DNA of 64,000 nt from an uncultured Acidobacteriaceae bacterium (GCA_903911925.1 CAIWFH010000032.1:1-64000); one strand, 5' to 3'. Shown: positions 37,301-45,855, counted from the stretch's first letter. Made by a program: numbers and translations. Notes: generated by a model from the sequence alone, not told the origin.

Positions 37301-37497
37301 CGGGGCACCAGGTCAACCGGATTATTGTCGTTCAAGAAGCCTGTGACATCCTTGGCGAGAGGAGCCGTTCGCTCTTGCGCGAACACGACTCCGGTGGCGC
37401 CCAACATGCCCAGAAACCCACGGCGCGAAACCGACCAGGGAGATTTGAATGAATTCGAGACCGCGCGAATAAGCAGTTTCCTGCTTCTGTCGTTCAT
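34342..37497 (-). CDS. GH2-type protein, Tat-exported, with N-to-D and E-to-Q at the catalytic sites (paralogue 1)
   Basis: A 1051-residue protein with a Tat signal inside a long N-terminal region (VSRRGFLGMLGATGVVFA). LDLNGTWRF and VKVPGEWAMQG-like segments open the jelly roll; the Ig-like domain and TIM barrel follow, then a large C-terminal beta region with LWSVYPEDHIGRP and WPWFMDANALG, comparable to the last domain of LacZ. At the acid/base site the usual G-N-E reads S-D-E (Asp486-Glu487 in WMLSDETKVG). At the nucleophile site the usual Glu reads Gln559 in VLFDQSAC. The same pair of changes is in the copies at 37689 and 45856, while the relative at 50938 is canonical. It may be inactive, or use another residue. 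GGGAGG precedes the ATG. Confidence 0.82.
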   Translation of the reverse strand: MNDRSRKLLIRAVSNSFKSPWSVSRRGFLGMLGATGVVFAQERTAPLAKDVTGFLNDNNPVDLVPRLSPPPIAVSSVAQPRLDLNGTWRFNPAPAPDFWKDAADSGWSDIKVPGEWAMQGFDVKPRQAAGYCLRFQAPADWTGQRVKLRFAAVYSKAEVWLNGTPVGSHLGAFTPFELDVTSALLPGKENVLSMAVTSDSLSDALTVGLEMVGHPMGGIIRKAFLFVVPPVNISSMHVTTTFDREYRDANLRVSIDFIHEPDSKEPVPIGPSGGVPVVRGGELTFALREYGSSGGAVELVPNTFKLPAISSAEVLSQEIEIPIKAPRKWDAEHPNLYVLTCELKAGGHSYTTERRFGFRQTEIKEGQVLLNGQPLRLRGMTREDSDPLGGRTISMEVHKQDIEWLKYANCNNTYTCAFLPDEDFVSLCDEAGIYVMDEPGTCWLPGRSGFAGYDDPRALQFILQPVLEMIERDRSHPSVITWMLSDETKVGKNFFETLKITRAIDPSRPVHIAYDPASGAEEVELEPVSSAFDFGSWHYPTIPMFEHAAQSKRPVLFDQSACPYFADLPELNCDPGLHEQWGREYALFWEKVWNTKSIFGSQVFNLNDDQYIHPSGQVSGNGDWGFLDPWRRAKPDLYHVRKAHSPVKVPDSPLSVPAAGQPLKVSVENCYDFSNLNEVRIEWSLGDESGTVEADVAPHAKGTISIRPKSKDLNGKTLSLKFHRDNSLIDAYMLPIGKVAEPAIAAKDHSGKSVELAQTDETISVTGDGFEWIVSRKTGQIVKATCKGMPVLVGGPVLMVLPTKDYPMTPGFPDPRPQTSDILNTVCSDWKAASVTATQSAGAVEIVVAGKYKEAAGSYTIRIDGDGAAHVSYRFTYTAAEKITVRQAGMVFYAPRQCDTLTWKRKALWSVYPEDHIGRPEGVAKALPDPSLVGKAGSWMEVAYRQKPSWPWFMDANALGCRDFRATRTNILRAALKDQVGSGITVLSDGSQHTRSFLDGNRIGLLVASYSGPAFNTSWLHGVADIAGLERRSLDAGGEIKDVVHLSLSEA

Positions 37498-37605
37498 TTG
37501 TCTCGCCCTCCCGAGCGAAAACTGCAGAGTTGCCGATGTCGATTGCTGGCAATGAGCGGGTCTGACTCGTCTAGCTGCCGTTTACCAGCCCGCCCTCATT
37601 GAAAG

Positions 37606-37615
37606 GAAACGTTTC
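37606..37615. promoter_or_regulatory. LacI-type palindromic operator-like site
   Basis: GAAACGTTTC is a perfect 10-bp palindrome with the central CG typical of LacI/GalR-family operators. It lies in the gap upstream of the GH2 gene at 34342, about 110 bp before its start. Two related GAAAACGTTTGC sites lie upstream of the TonB receptor gene. No LacI-family gene is in the window. Confidence 0.4.
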
Positions 37616-37688
37616 GATTGACCAGGCAAGATGTCTCGATCAACTGGATTTCATCGATGCACAATCGACCCGGTCTCGTTCTATGCGC

Positions 37689-40600
37689 CTAAAGTGAAAG
37701 CCGCACCACGTCTTTCAGTTCCGCTCCTGACTGCACCGGCAAAGGCTCAATCCCCGATATCTCGTAGAGTCCGTGCAGCCAGGATGTGTTTAATGCCGGG
37801 CCGCTGTAGTACGCGACAAGCAGGCCAATCCGGTTGCCATCCACGAATGACCGGGTATGTTGCGTGCCATCGGAAAGGATCGTTATTCCGTGGCCCTCGG
37901 AGTCTCTCAACGAAGCGCTCAGGACGTTCCGGCGAGTCGCGCGAAAGTCCCTCGTACCCAGCGCGTTGGCATCCATGAACCAGGGCCAGTTGGGTTTTTC
38001 GCGGTAGGCTACTTCCATCCAACTGCCCGCCTTGGTCACGAGGCTTGGGTCGGGCAGGGCCTTTGCGGTCCCTTGCGGCCGGCCAACGTGGTCTTCCGGA
38101 TATACGGACCATTGTGCTTTGCGTTTCCAGGTGAGGGTATCGCACGACCTCGGCGTGTAGAACACCATCCCAATCTGGCGCGCAGCAATTTTCTCAACGG
38201 CGGTGTAAGTGAATCGGTAACTCACCGTCGCTTCGCCGCTGCCATCGATGCGAATGGAGTACCCACCAGCGGCTTGCTTGTAGTCGCCGGCCACCACAAT
38301 CTCCACTGCGCCACCAGACTGCTCGGCCTTGACCGAAGTTGCCTTCCATTCGCTGCACAGGGTGTTGAGGACGTCGAACGCCTGAGGGCGCGCATCAGGA
38401 AAGCCGGGTGTCATGGGGAAATCCATGGTTGGCAACACCATCAGCACCGGACCGCCGACCAAAACGGATTGGCCTTTGCGCGTTGCCTTGACGATCTGCC
38501 CTGTCTGGCGGCTGATGAGCCACTCAAAGCCCTCGCCTTTCACCGTGATTGTCTCTTCGGTCTGCGCGAGTTGCGCCTTCTTGCCGCCCGTGTTCTTTTG
38601 GGCCATAGCCGGTTCAGCCGGCTTGCCGATCGGCAGTTTGTAATCATCCACCACCCGGCCATTGCGCAGGAACTTCAGCGATAGAGTCTTTCCACTTAGA
38701 TCGCTGCTCTTTGAGCGAATGGAAATTGTCCCCTTCGCGTGCGGCGGAACATCAGCCTGCGCAGTGCCGGACTCATCCCCAAGCGACCACTCGATGCGGA
38801 CTTCGCTGAGATTTGTGAAGTCATACCGGTTTTCGATGGGCACCGGAATCGGCTCACCGGCCACCGGCATGGGCAGCGGCGTGTCAGCGACCTTAACGGG
38901 CGAATGTATTTTTCTGACGTGAAACAGGTCCGGTTTGGCACGGCGCCAGGGATCAATGAAGCCCCAATCGCCGTTTCCGCTCACCTGGCCGGAGGGAAGA
39001 ATGTACTGGTCGTCATTGAGATTGAAGGCCTGTCCGCCGAAGATCGATTTTGCTTCCCACAGCTTTTCCCAGAAGACTGCGTATTCGCGACCCCAATCGT
39101 CGCGCAGGCCTGGGTCGCACAATAACTCGGGGACATTGCTCAAGTAAGCAGAGACCGACTGGTCAAAAACGACGGGGCGCTTGGACTCCGTGGCGTGCTC
39201 GAACTGAACTTTGCTGGGGTAGTGCCAGCTTCCAAAGTCGTAGGCCGACGGGGCAGGTTCCAGATTGATCTCTTCTGCGCCGCTGCCAGGATCATAAGCA
39301 ACGTGAACCGGTCGCGATGGATCGATGCCATGCGTCAACTTCAGCAGTTCGTGGAAGTTCCTTCCCACCTCGGATTCGTCGGTGAGCATCCAGGTAATCA
39401 CGCATGGGTGGCTGCGGTCGCGCTCAATCATCTCAAGCACGGGTTGAAGAAGGTATTGGAGGGCCCTCGGATCGTCATATCCGTTGAAGCCGCTCCTGCC
39501 GGGGAGCCAGCAGGTTCCGGGCTCATCCATCACGTAGATGCCGGCCTCATCGCACAGGCTCAACGACTCCTCGTCGGGAAGAAACGCGCAGGTATAGGTG
39601 TTGTTGCAATTCGCGTATTGCAGAAATTCGATGTCCTGCTTGTGGACTTCGAGCGAAACGGTCCGTCCCGTCAATGGGTCGGTATCCTGGCGTGACATTC
39701 CGCGGAGCCGGATCGGCTGGCCGTTCAAAAAGACTTGATTCTCCTTGACTTCGACCTGGCGGAAACCAAAGCGTCGCTGAGTGGTGTAGCTATGGCCTCC
39801 CGCCTTCAATTCGCAGGTGAGAACGTACAGATTCGGATGCTCGGCGTCCCACTTTTTGGGCGCTTCGATGGGGATCGCGATCTCCTGCGAAACCACTTCC
39901 GCTACTGCCAGCGATGGCAATTTCACGGTGGAAGGCGTGATGGCGACAACCTTGCCGGAAGGGCCGTATTCGCGCAGCGAGAGAGTGAGTTCCGCATCCT
40001 TGATAGCTGGCGTAGGGGCCCAGGGATTGTTGGGTAGAGGCTCCTTGGTGGGGGTCTCATTGATGATGTCGATGCAAACGCTCATGGTGGCGTTGCGGTA
40101 TTCGCGATCGAACGTTGTGCCAACATGGAGCGATGAAATATTCACCGGTGGAATCGCAAACAGGGAGACCTTGCGGATGATTCCGCCCATCGGGTGCCCC
40201 ACCATCTCAAGGCCAACGGTCAAAGCATCGGAGAGGCTATCGCTGTTAACAGCCAGGGCAAGCAGATTTTCTTTGCCGGGGAGAATGGCCCTGGTCACAT
40301 CGAGTTCGAACGGGGTAAAGGCGCCCAGGTGCGAACCGACGGGTGTTCCATTCATCCATACCTCTGCCTTGCTATAGACCGCTTCGAACCGAAGCTTGAC
40401 CTGCTGGCCGGCCCAATCCGCGGGCACTTGAAAGCGCAAATGGTATCCGGCTGCCTGGCGCGGCTTGACTGTGAAACCCTGCATGGCCCATTCGCTGGGG
40501 ACCTTGATGCCGGACCAGCCAGAATCGGATGCATCTTTCCAGAAGTCGGGCGCGGGGGCAGGATTGAAGCGCCATGCGCCATTGAGATCGAGGCAGGGTT

Positions 40601-40835
40601 TTGCCACGCTGGCAACAGCCTCCGGCAAGGGAGAGAGCCGGGGCACAAGATCTATGGGATTGTTGTCGTTCAAGAATCCGGTTACATCTTTCGCCAGGGG
40701 AGCGGTGCGCTCTTGAGCGAATACCACGCCGGCGGCTCCCAACATGCCGACGAATCCACGGCGCGAAATTGACAACGGAGATCTAAATGAGTTCGAGACC
40801 GCACGCATGAGCAGGTTCTTGCTTTTGTCGTTCAT
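37689..40835 (-). CDS. GH2-type protein, Tat-exported, with N-to-D and E-to-Q at the catalytic sites (paralogue 2)
   Basis: A 1048-residue protein, started at ATG 40835 (MNDKSKNLLMRAVSN) with GGGAGGG upstream; the frame stays open a further 32 codons that do not match its neighbour. It is collinear with the protein at 34342 from the first residue on, including the Tat region ISRRGFVGMLGAAGVVFA, and most positions are identical by eye, so the two are a tandem duplication. The catalytic pair is again changed: T-D-E in WMLTDESEVG and Gln559 in VVFDQSVS. Differences cluster in the sandwich domains, which could alter ligand choice. It lies directly downstream of the TonB receptor terminator. Confidence 0.82.
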   Translation of the reverse strand: MNDKSKNLLMRAVSNSFRSPLSISRRGFVGMLGAAGVVFAQERTAPLAKDVTGFLNDNNPIDLVPRLSPLPEAVASVAKPCLDLNGAWRFNPAPAPDFWKDASDSGWSGIKVPSEWAMQGFTVKPRQAAGYHLRFQVPADWAGQQVKLRFEAVYSKAEVWMNGTPVGSHLGAFTPFELDVTRAILPGKENLLALAVNSDSLSDALTVGLEMVGHPMGGIIRKVSLFAIPPVNISSLHVGTTFDREYRNATMSVCIDIINETPTKEPLPNNPWAPTPAIKDAELTLSLREYGPSGKVVAITPSTVKLPSLAVAEVVSQEIAIPIEAPKKWDAEHPNLYVLTCELKAGGHSYTTQRRFGFRQVEVKENQVFLNGQPIRLRGMSRQDTDPLTGRTVSLEVHKQDIEFLQYANCNNTYTCAFLPDEESLSLCDEAGIYVMDEPGTCWLPGRSGFNGYDDPRALQYLLQPVLEMIERDRSHPCVITWMLTDESEVGRNFHELLKLTHGIDPSRPVHVAYDPGSGAEEINLEPAPSAYDFGSWHYPSKVQFEHATESKRPVVFDQSVSAYLSNVPELLCDPGLRDDWGREYAVFWEKLWEAKSIFGGQAFNLNDDQYILPSGQVSGNGDWGFIDPWRRAKPDLFHVRKIHSPVKVADTPLPMPVAGEPIPVPIENRYDFTNLSEVRIEWSLGDESGTAQADVPPHAKGTISIRSKSSDLSGKTLSLKFLRNGRVVDDYKLPIGKPAEPAMAQKNTGGKKAQLAQTEETITVKGEGFEWLISRQTGQIVKATRKGQSVLVGGPVLMVLPTMDFPMTPGFPDARPQAFDVLNTLCSEWKATSVKAEQSGGAVEIVVAGDYKQAAGGYSIRIDGSGEATVSYRFTYTAVEKIAARQIGMVFYTPRSCDTLTWKRKAQWSVYPEDHVGRPQGTAKALPDPSLVTKAGSWMEVAYREKPNWPWFMDANALGTRDFRATRRNVLSASLRDSEGHGITILSDGTQHTRSFVDGNRIGLLVAYYSGPALNTSWLHGLYEISGIEPLPVQSGAELKDVVRLSL

Positions 40836-40891
40836 TTGGCCCACCCTCCCAAGCGGGCGTTTTATAAGGAAATCACGAGGACCAAAGGAAG

Positions 40892-40945
40892 AAGGCCGCG
40901 GCGGTGCGGGACCTCGCAAGAGGTCCCGCACCGCACAGCGGCCTT
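40892..40945 (-). terminator. Strong terminator hairpin after the TonB receptor gene
   Basis: A perfect 13-bp stem, GGTGCGGGACCTC (40903-40915) with GAGGTCCCGCACC (40920-40932), encloses a 4-base loop. Outer arms AAGGCCGC and GCGGCCTT extend it. On the minus strand a T/C-rich tail follows. It starts 15 bp past the receptor stop codon, so receptor mRNA can end here and the GH2 genes downstream may be attenuated or separately promoted. Confidence 0.75.
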
Positions 40946-40959
40946 CAGTTAACCAGCGT

Positions 40960-43900
40960 TTAGAAGTAGAACTTCATGCCGATCTGCATTTCACGGGCAT
41001 CGTTCGAGCCAGTGATCGTGCCGAAGGAAGCCGAAACGGGGTTGCCCGATCCAGCGTCCATGTTCGGGTTATACAGGTTGACATGGTTGAAGGCGTTGAA
41101 CATCTCCCAACGGAATTGGAAGTACTTCGACTCTGTGAACTTGACGTTCTTGAAGAACGCGAGATCGAAGTTGACATAACCGGGGCCAATGACGGTGCCG
41201 GCATGCGATGTTCCGTAGCGCGTGAAGGTCGGGTTGGCGAAGGCGTCAGTGTTAAACCACTTGGCGCGCGTGTGTGTTCCGCTGTTGGGGTTTTGGCCTG
41301 CGACGGCGTCTGGATAGTTGCCAGCGCGTCCGCCCATGCCGTTGCCCTCATCAGACGAAGCAGAGAGGAAATTTCCCGAGTTCCAGGTTGTGATGCCGTC
41401 GAACTGCCATCCGCCGATAATCATATCCGCTGCTTTGCCGACATTGCCGCCAAGCAGTTTTCCACGGCCGAAGGGCAGCTCGTAGATGTAGTTGAACACC
41501 GCGTGCTGGGCCATGTTGACGGGCCCGTAATTGAGCCGCAGGTTCTTGATGTCGAACAGTTCGTTTTCGTCCTGGGTGGCAACTTCAAGGTCCTTCGCCC
41601 AGCTATAAGCCCCAGTAATCGAGAGGCCGTTAGCAAAACGCCGTTCCAGGTGGACGTTCAAAGCGTTGAAGCTGGAGTAGCCTTCAAACGTGTTGCCGCA
41701 GATATAGCCCAGTTGCGGGTACGGTACGCGAGCCTGAAGTTCGTTCGCGGCGTCAGAGGCATTGGGATCATAGACGGTGGTGGCAAGGTTGGTGTCGTAG
41801 CGGATGGGCAGGCTGTAACCCTTGGTGCCCACATAGCCCACCTGCAATACGAATGCGCCGGGGAGCTCACGCTGAATGTTGAAATTCCACTCGGCGTATT
41901 TCGGCACCTTCTTTTCGACCGAGTCGTTGAGCGCGACAGGGACGAGGTTCGCACCTGTGAAGTCAACAACCGGGGCCGGGAACAGCAAGTAGGGGTCGGT
42001 GATGCCGTTGGGATCGGTGATGTTGGCTCCGCCAACGTTGGGCAGTTGGAAGAGAGGCAGGTTTTGGTTGGTTGTGGCCACTTGGTTGTTGTCGAAGTTT
42101 TCGTTCACATACGGAGGCTGGAAGTGCTGCTGCGCGTATTCCCACGCGCGGGCGCCGCCTGTTGCGATCGAGAAACCGCCACGGATGACCGTCTTGTGCA
42201 GCCACTTGGGGCTATAGGCTGCGCCTACACGCGGCAGGAAGTTGGTTTTCTGCGCGGGGTAGATGCGCTCCGGCATGGTCTTGCCTGCAAAGAGGAAGGT
42301 CTGGGTTGCCGTGTCGAAGTTGACAAACTGGTTATTTATTTCGCGCGCATTCTGAACCATTTCCCAGCGCAGACCCAGGTTGAGGGTCAGTTCGGGAGTG
42401 ATTCTCCAGTCATCCTGGGCAAAGGCCGAAACACTCGCCCACTGCAGGTTGTAGGGATAATCTCCCGAACCTTTCAGTGCGGCGTGGGCGTAGTTAGGAA
42501 CGCTCAACAGGAAATCGGCGATCTGGTTGCCGGTCCCTGCGTCCGCTGCGCCAGCGGTGTAACTGGAGGTGTAAATGCCGTTAAATGCGAATTCGCCATT
42601 CTGCGTGGCCCAGCCAAGATCGCCGTAGGTGATGTTACGGTAATCTCCGCCCACCGAAAGATTGTGGTGGCCGTGGGTAATCATGACCATGTCGCTGAAT
42701 TGCGTGTTGATGTTGGTGTCGCCAGTCGGCTGCCATGCGCCCGGGCCGGTGTTCGCGTACCCTGAGATGCCAATCAACGGGCTGCCCTGTGCAAAAGCGT
42801 CGGGGTTGATGTTGTTGACGCCATAGACCGTTCCCGCCAGGTTAGAGGCGGCGATTGTCTGCTGGCCTTCATAAATCTGCTGATGGGCATAACCAAAGTG
42901 GAAGTTGTTCACGATGGTTGGGCTGAAGGTGTGCGCCCACTCGGCGCCCACGATCGGATAGCCTTTGCGCCAAATTGCCATGCCTTGATACGGATTGACG
43001 GCAGGATCGATGTCGTTCCACTTGTTAATGGAGACGAAGCCATCGATGTGATCTTTCTGGCTCATGTAGAAGTCGATGCGAGCCAGGCCCTGGTCGTTCT
43101 GTTGAGTCTCATTGGTGACGGCTGACAGGTTGTAGCCTGGTCCGGGGGTTCCCGATGGGGCAATATACAAGCCGGCCAGTGCAGCCTGCTTGGCGAAATT
43201 GCCGATTCGGTCGGGATCGATAACGTTCGGTACGCCGCCGTATGCGAACTGCTGGCCGGTCAGAGGATCAATGGCCATCGCGTCCATCGAAGAAAGGTCG
43301 CCGCCAAGTTCAGCCGCGGTGGGATTCATGATGTTGGAGGTGTTGCCCTTGGTTGTGCGCTGGGCTTCGTAGTTAAGGAAGAAGAACAGCTTTTCCTTCT
43401 TGATGGGGCCGCCAACGCTGCCGCCGAAGAAATTCTGCTTTAGCTGATCCTTGGCGCCGCTATGGTTGAACGCATTAAAGGCATCCAGTGTGTCATTGCG
43501 CAGGAAGTCAAATGCCACGCCGTGAAGCTGGTTGGTGCCGTTCTTGATGGTTGACAGAAGGACCGTCTGGCCATAGCCGTACTGGGCCGAGAAGGTGTTC
43601 TGCAGCATCTTGAATTCGCCGATTGCGTCGATGGAGGGGCTTACGCCGTAGGATCCACCGCGCTCTACGCGGATTTCAACGCCGTCAAAAAGGTAGCTAT
43701 TGCTGAACAGGCGGCTGCCTTCACTGGTGATCTGGCTGCCAGCTGAGTCGCCGTTGTTGTTCGCGCCCACGAGATAAACGTCGTTGGCAAGTGTGGCGAG
43801 CTGAACGAAATTGCGGCCGTTGAGCGGCAAATCGGTCACCTGGCGGTTTTCAATCACTTCGCCTACGTCCGCGGTATCTGTGTTCAAGGTGGCCAATGTC

Positions 43901-44280
43901 TCGGTCACGGTGACACTTTGGCTGACTTGGCCGAGTTCCATGCTCAGGTCATAGCGGAGGGTCTGGTCGACCTGGAGTTGGATGTTGCGAATATCCACGG
44001 ATTTGAAGTTCTGCATTTCCGCGCGGATGACGTAGGAACCCGGAAACAGGGTGTTGAACGAGAAGGCGCCTACGTCATTGGTCACCTGGGTGGTTTTGAC
44101 GGCCGTGCCTGTGTTGGTGATGGTGATCTTGGCGCCAACGATAACGGCGCCGCTTGCGTCATGGGCTGTTCCGACGATGTTACCGTAGGTGGTTTGCGCC
44201 ACGCTGCGGGTAAGCATGCCGAAAGCAAGTAAAAGCGCGCACGTCGTAATGACCGCACGCCTAAGAGCAAGAGTACTCAT
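40960..44280 (-). CDS. TonB-dependent receptor with N-terminal carboxypeptidase-regulatory-like domain (Oar type)
   Basis: A 1106-residue outer-membrane transporter. Residues 1-29 are a signal peptide (ending SVAQ). Residues about 32-115 are a carboxypeptidase-regulatory-like beta-sandwich (GNIVGTAHDASGAVIVGAKI, then GAFSFNTLFPGSYVIRAE). The plug follows with QVTDLPLNGRNFVQLATL, a stretch common to acidobacterial receptors, and the rest is a 22-strand-type barrel ending in Phe (MQIGMKFYF). No SusD-like lipoprotein gene is beside it. AGGAGG stands just before the ATG. It heads the minus-strand hydrolase locus and its upstream region has operator-like sites, so it is the likely entry port for the locus substrate. 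Confidence 0.92.
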   Translation of the reverse strand: MSTLALRRAVITTCALLLAFGMLTRSVAQTTYGNIVGTAHDASGAVIVGAKITITNTGTAVKTTQVTNDVGAFSFNTLFPGSYVIRAEMQNFKSVDIRNIQLQVDQTLRYDLSMELGQVSQSVTVTETLATLNTDTADVGEVIENRQVTDLPLNGRNFVQLATLANDVYLVGANNNGDSAGSQITSEGSRLFSNSYLFDGVEIRVERGGSYGVSPSIDAIGEFKMLQNTFSAQYGYGQTVLLSTIKNGTNQLHGVAFDFLRNDTLDAFNAFNHSGAKDQLKQNFFGGSVGGPIKKEKLFFFLNYEAQRTTKGNTSNIMNPTAAELGGDLSSMDAMAIDPLTGQQFAYGGVPNVIDPDRIGNFAKQAALAGLYIAPSGTPGPGYNLSAVTNETQQNDQGLARIDFYMSQKDHIDGFVSINKWNDIDPAVNPYQGMAIWRKGYPIVGAEWAHTFSPTIVNNFHFGYAHQQIYEGQQTIAASNLAGTVYGVNNINPDAFAQGSPLIGISGYANTGPGAWQPTGDTNINTQFSDMVMITHGHHNLSVGGDYRNITYGDLGWATQNGEFAFNGIYTSSYTAGAADAGTGNQIADFLLSVPNYAHAALKGSGDYPYNLQWASVSAFAQDDWRITPELTLNLGLRWEMVQNAREINNQFVNFDTATQTFLFAGKTMPERIYPAQKTNFLPRVGAAYSPKWLHKTVIRGGFSIATGGARAWEYAQQHFQPPYVNENFDNNQVATTNQNLPLFQLPNVGGANITDPNGITDPYLLFPAPVVDFTGANLVPVALNDSVEKKVPKYAEWNFNIQRELPGAFVLQVGYVGTKGYSLPIRYDTNLATTVYDPNASDAANELQARVPYPQLGYICGNTFEGYSSFNALNVHLERRFANGLSITGAYSWAKDLEVATQDENELFDIKNLRLNYGPVNMAQHAVFNYIYELPFGRGKLLGGNVGKAADMIIGGWQFDGITTWNSGNFLSASSDEGNGMGGRAGNYPDAVAGQNPNSGTHTRAKWFNTDAFANPTFTRYGTSHAGTVIGPGYVNFDLAFFKNVKFTESKYFQFRWEMFNAFNHVNLYNPNMDAGSGNPVSASFGTITGSNDAREMQIGMKFYF

Positions 44281-44410
44281 ACGTCCTCCTAAAATGTTCC
44301 TGTTTTCGCATCACTTTCCTTCCTCTGACGGAGCTCAAAACACGCAGCTCCGACGGGTCGGCACGATCGAGAGGCACAATAAACTCTCGACAGATGCTGA
44401 ATTAGCGCAC

Positions 44411-44432
44411 TTGACATCATATGACCTGTCAA
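44411..44432. promoter_or_regulatory. Palindromic operator candidate upstream of the TonB receptor
   Basis: TTGACA (44411-44416) and TGTCAA (44427-44432) are inverted repeats around TCATATGACC. It overlaps CATCATATGA (44415-44424), which matches nine of ten bases of CATCATATCA at 45694-45703 upstream of the adjacent GntR gene. It lies about 130 bp before the receptor start and could be where the FCD regulator at 44877 binds. Confidence 0.4.
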
Positions 44433-44450
44433 CTGGGGGCCAATCCTAGA

Positions 44451-44462
44451 GAAAACGTTTGC
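44451..44462. promoter_or_regulatory. LacI-type site, receptor-proximal copy
   Basis: GAAAACGTTTGC, with the central AACGTT of LacI-family operators. An identical 12-mer is at 44629-44640, about 180 bp away; such paired sites can loop. Confidence 0.4.
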
Positions 44463-44628
44463 AATTGTCAAGTTACTTTTGCACTGTTCTAGGGGGCGGA
44501 ACAGGCCATCTTCGTGTACGTTGCCGTTGCCGGTGCCCCTCACGCACCCCTCGTTGCCGTGCGAGGAGAAAAAATGATCATGCCAATAGGATACAACTCC
44601 AATGTATCCAAATAGTTACAGAAATTAT

Positions 44629-44640
44629 GAAAACGTTTGC
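44629..44640. promoter_or_regulatory. LacI-type site, distal copy
   Basis: GAAAACGTTTGC, identical to the 12-mer at 44451-44462 and similar to GAAACGTTTC at 37606. Confidence 0.4.
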
Positions 44641-44876
44641 GGCTACCCGCTCAAGTGTCTCAGCTAGCATCTTTCCCGGGTGTGCAGATGCTGAAAAATC
44701 TGTGGAAATTCGCCGAGACTGGGCATTTTGTACCAGATTCTGGCCGATTTTGCCCTGCGTAAGCAGCCCGAGAGCCAGATCGTGCCTTCACAGTGTTTGC
44801 CAGGCCCCCCGAAAAAGCGTTTCGCGGACTGCCATCTTGACCGCACCGATAGAGGGGATCCCCTTCCCGGCTCTTT

Positions 44877-45668
44877 CTATGGAACCGGCTCAGAACTCGA
44901 CCCAGATCGGATTTCAAGCGCGGTCTGGATATCGGTTGCCGCTGAACGAGTGATCACGATGGTCGCCGCCCTGGCCGCTTCCGGATCATGCCTGCCAATC
45001 GCTTCAACGAGCGCGCCATGGAGCGGCAAATCATTGGCCCAATCGCTGCGCACCTGAATCGTAACGTTCCGGCCGATACGCAGCGCCGTGCCGATCAATT
45101 GGACGATCCTGTTCAGGATGTCGTTGCCGCAACCCGCGATGATCTCACTGTGAAGGGCCATGTCGGCCTGAATGTAGGCTTCGGTATCGTGAACGTTCTC
45201 TTCCATCCGTGAGTAACAGTCTTTGATCCGCGCGATGGTGGCTTCGTCGCCCCGCCCAGCAGTAAGTGCGGCCGCCGCGGGCTCCAGAATCTCCCGAACT
45301 TCGCTCATATTGCGCAGGAAGACTTCGTCTGCGCCAAATTCGCATAGCCAGTTGAGCACGTCAGGGTCAAGGTGGTTCCAGCTCGCGCGATCACGCGATT
45401 TCACACCCTGACCGTGTCCAACCTCCACCAAACCCTTGGCTTCAAGCACTTTAACTGCTTCACGCAGCACAGTGCGGCTTACCCCGAAAATCCGGCATAG
45501 CTCCGGTTCGGCTGGAAACGTGATCCGTTCAGGGCCCGCTTGAACAATCTGGCGAGCCAGGCCGTTCACCACGGGAACAAACAACTTGTCACCCCGAACT
45601 GGGCGCTTGGCAGCTTCCTTCTTCGGGTCTTGATGGCCCTTGTCAAATGATTCCAATAGCGAGTCCAT
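44877..45668 (-). CDS. GntR-family regulator, FCD subfamily (second)
   Basis: A 263-residue regulator. After a charged N-terminal tail of about 30 residues the winged helix shows FPAEPELCRIFGVSRTVLRE, the GntR motif. The FCD domain follows with QADMALHSEIIAGCGN (Asp and His of the metal site) and DLPLHGALVEAIGRHD. This resembles regulators of galactonate and other sugar-acid pathways (DgoR-like), which would fit the dehydratase operon on the right, but that is inference. It is unlike the regulator at 24628 in its N-terminal half. The start has only a weak ribosome-binding site. CATCATATCA lies 26 bp upstream. Confidence 0.88.
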   Translation of the reverse strand: MDSLLESFDKGHQDPKKEAAKRPVRGDKLFVPVVNGLARQIVQAGPERITFPAEPELCRIFGVSRTVLREAVKVLEAKGLVEVGHGQGVKSRDRASWNHLDPDVLNWLCEFGADEVFLRNMSEVREILEPAAAALTAGRGDEATIARIKDCYSRMEENVHDTEAYIQADMALHSEIIAGCGNDILNRIVQLIGTALRIGRNVTIQVRSDWANDLPLHGALVEAIGRHDPEAARAATIVITRSAATDIQTALEIRSGSSSEPVP

Positions 45669-45693
45669 AATTCTGGTGTTACTATTTCGCAGT

Positions 45694-45703
45694 CATCATA
45701 TCA
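45694..45703. promoter_or_regulatory. CATCATAT motif upstream of the GntR gene and the divergent GH2 gene
   Basis: CATCATATCA matches nine of ten bases of the motif inside the palindrome at 44411-44432. Its place between the regulator and the divergent GH2 gene suits autoregulation. Confidence 0.35.
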
Positions 45704-45855
45704 CATTATGTTTTGTGGCTCTGCGTTATCTGCCGCCCTACCAAAGTGCTTCATTTCCTATGGGATAGGGCCTGAATAACCGGCCCGCACCGAGGAAGTC
45801 AAAGGCTGCTTAAAACCATGCGGGAGCATTATCGCCGCGCATAAGGAAGAAAACG

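Larger units (their letters stand above)
44281..44876. other. Regulatory gap between TonB receptor and second GntR gene
   Basis: About 600 bp with no supported gene. It holds an inverted repeat TTGACA-N10-TGTCAA, a CATCATATGA motif shared with the GntR upstream region, and two copies of GAAAACGTTTGC, all listed separately. The part nearest the GntR gene shows nothing I can name. Confidence 0.6.

Noticed and set aside
40744..42765. 673-codon open frame on the plus strand
   Set aside because: Opposite the TonB receptor barrel; no start signal or family resemblance, so taken as an antisense shadow.
44853..44864. AGGGGATCCCCT palindrome near the GntR 3' end
   Set aside because: It has no loop and no T run, so it cannot form a useful terminator hairpin; likely chance.
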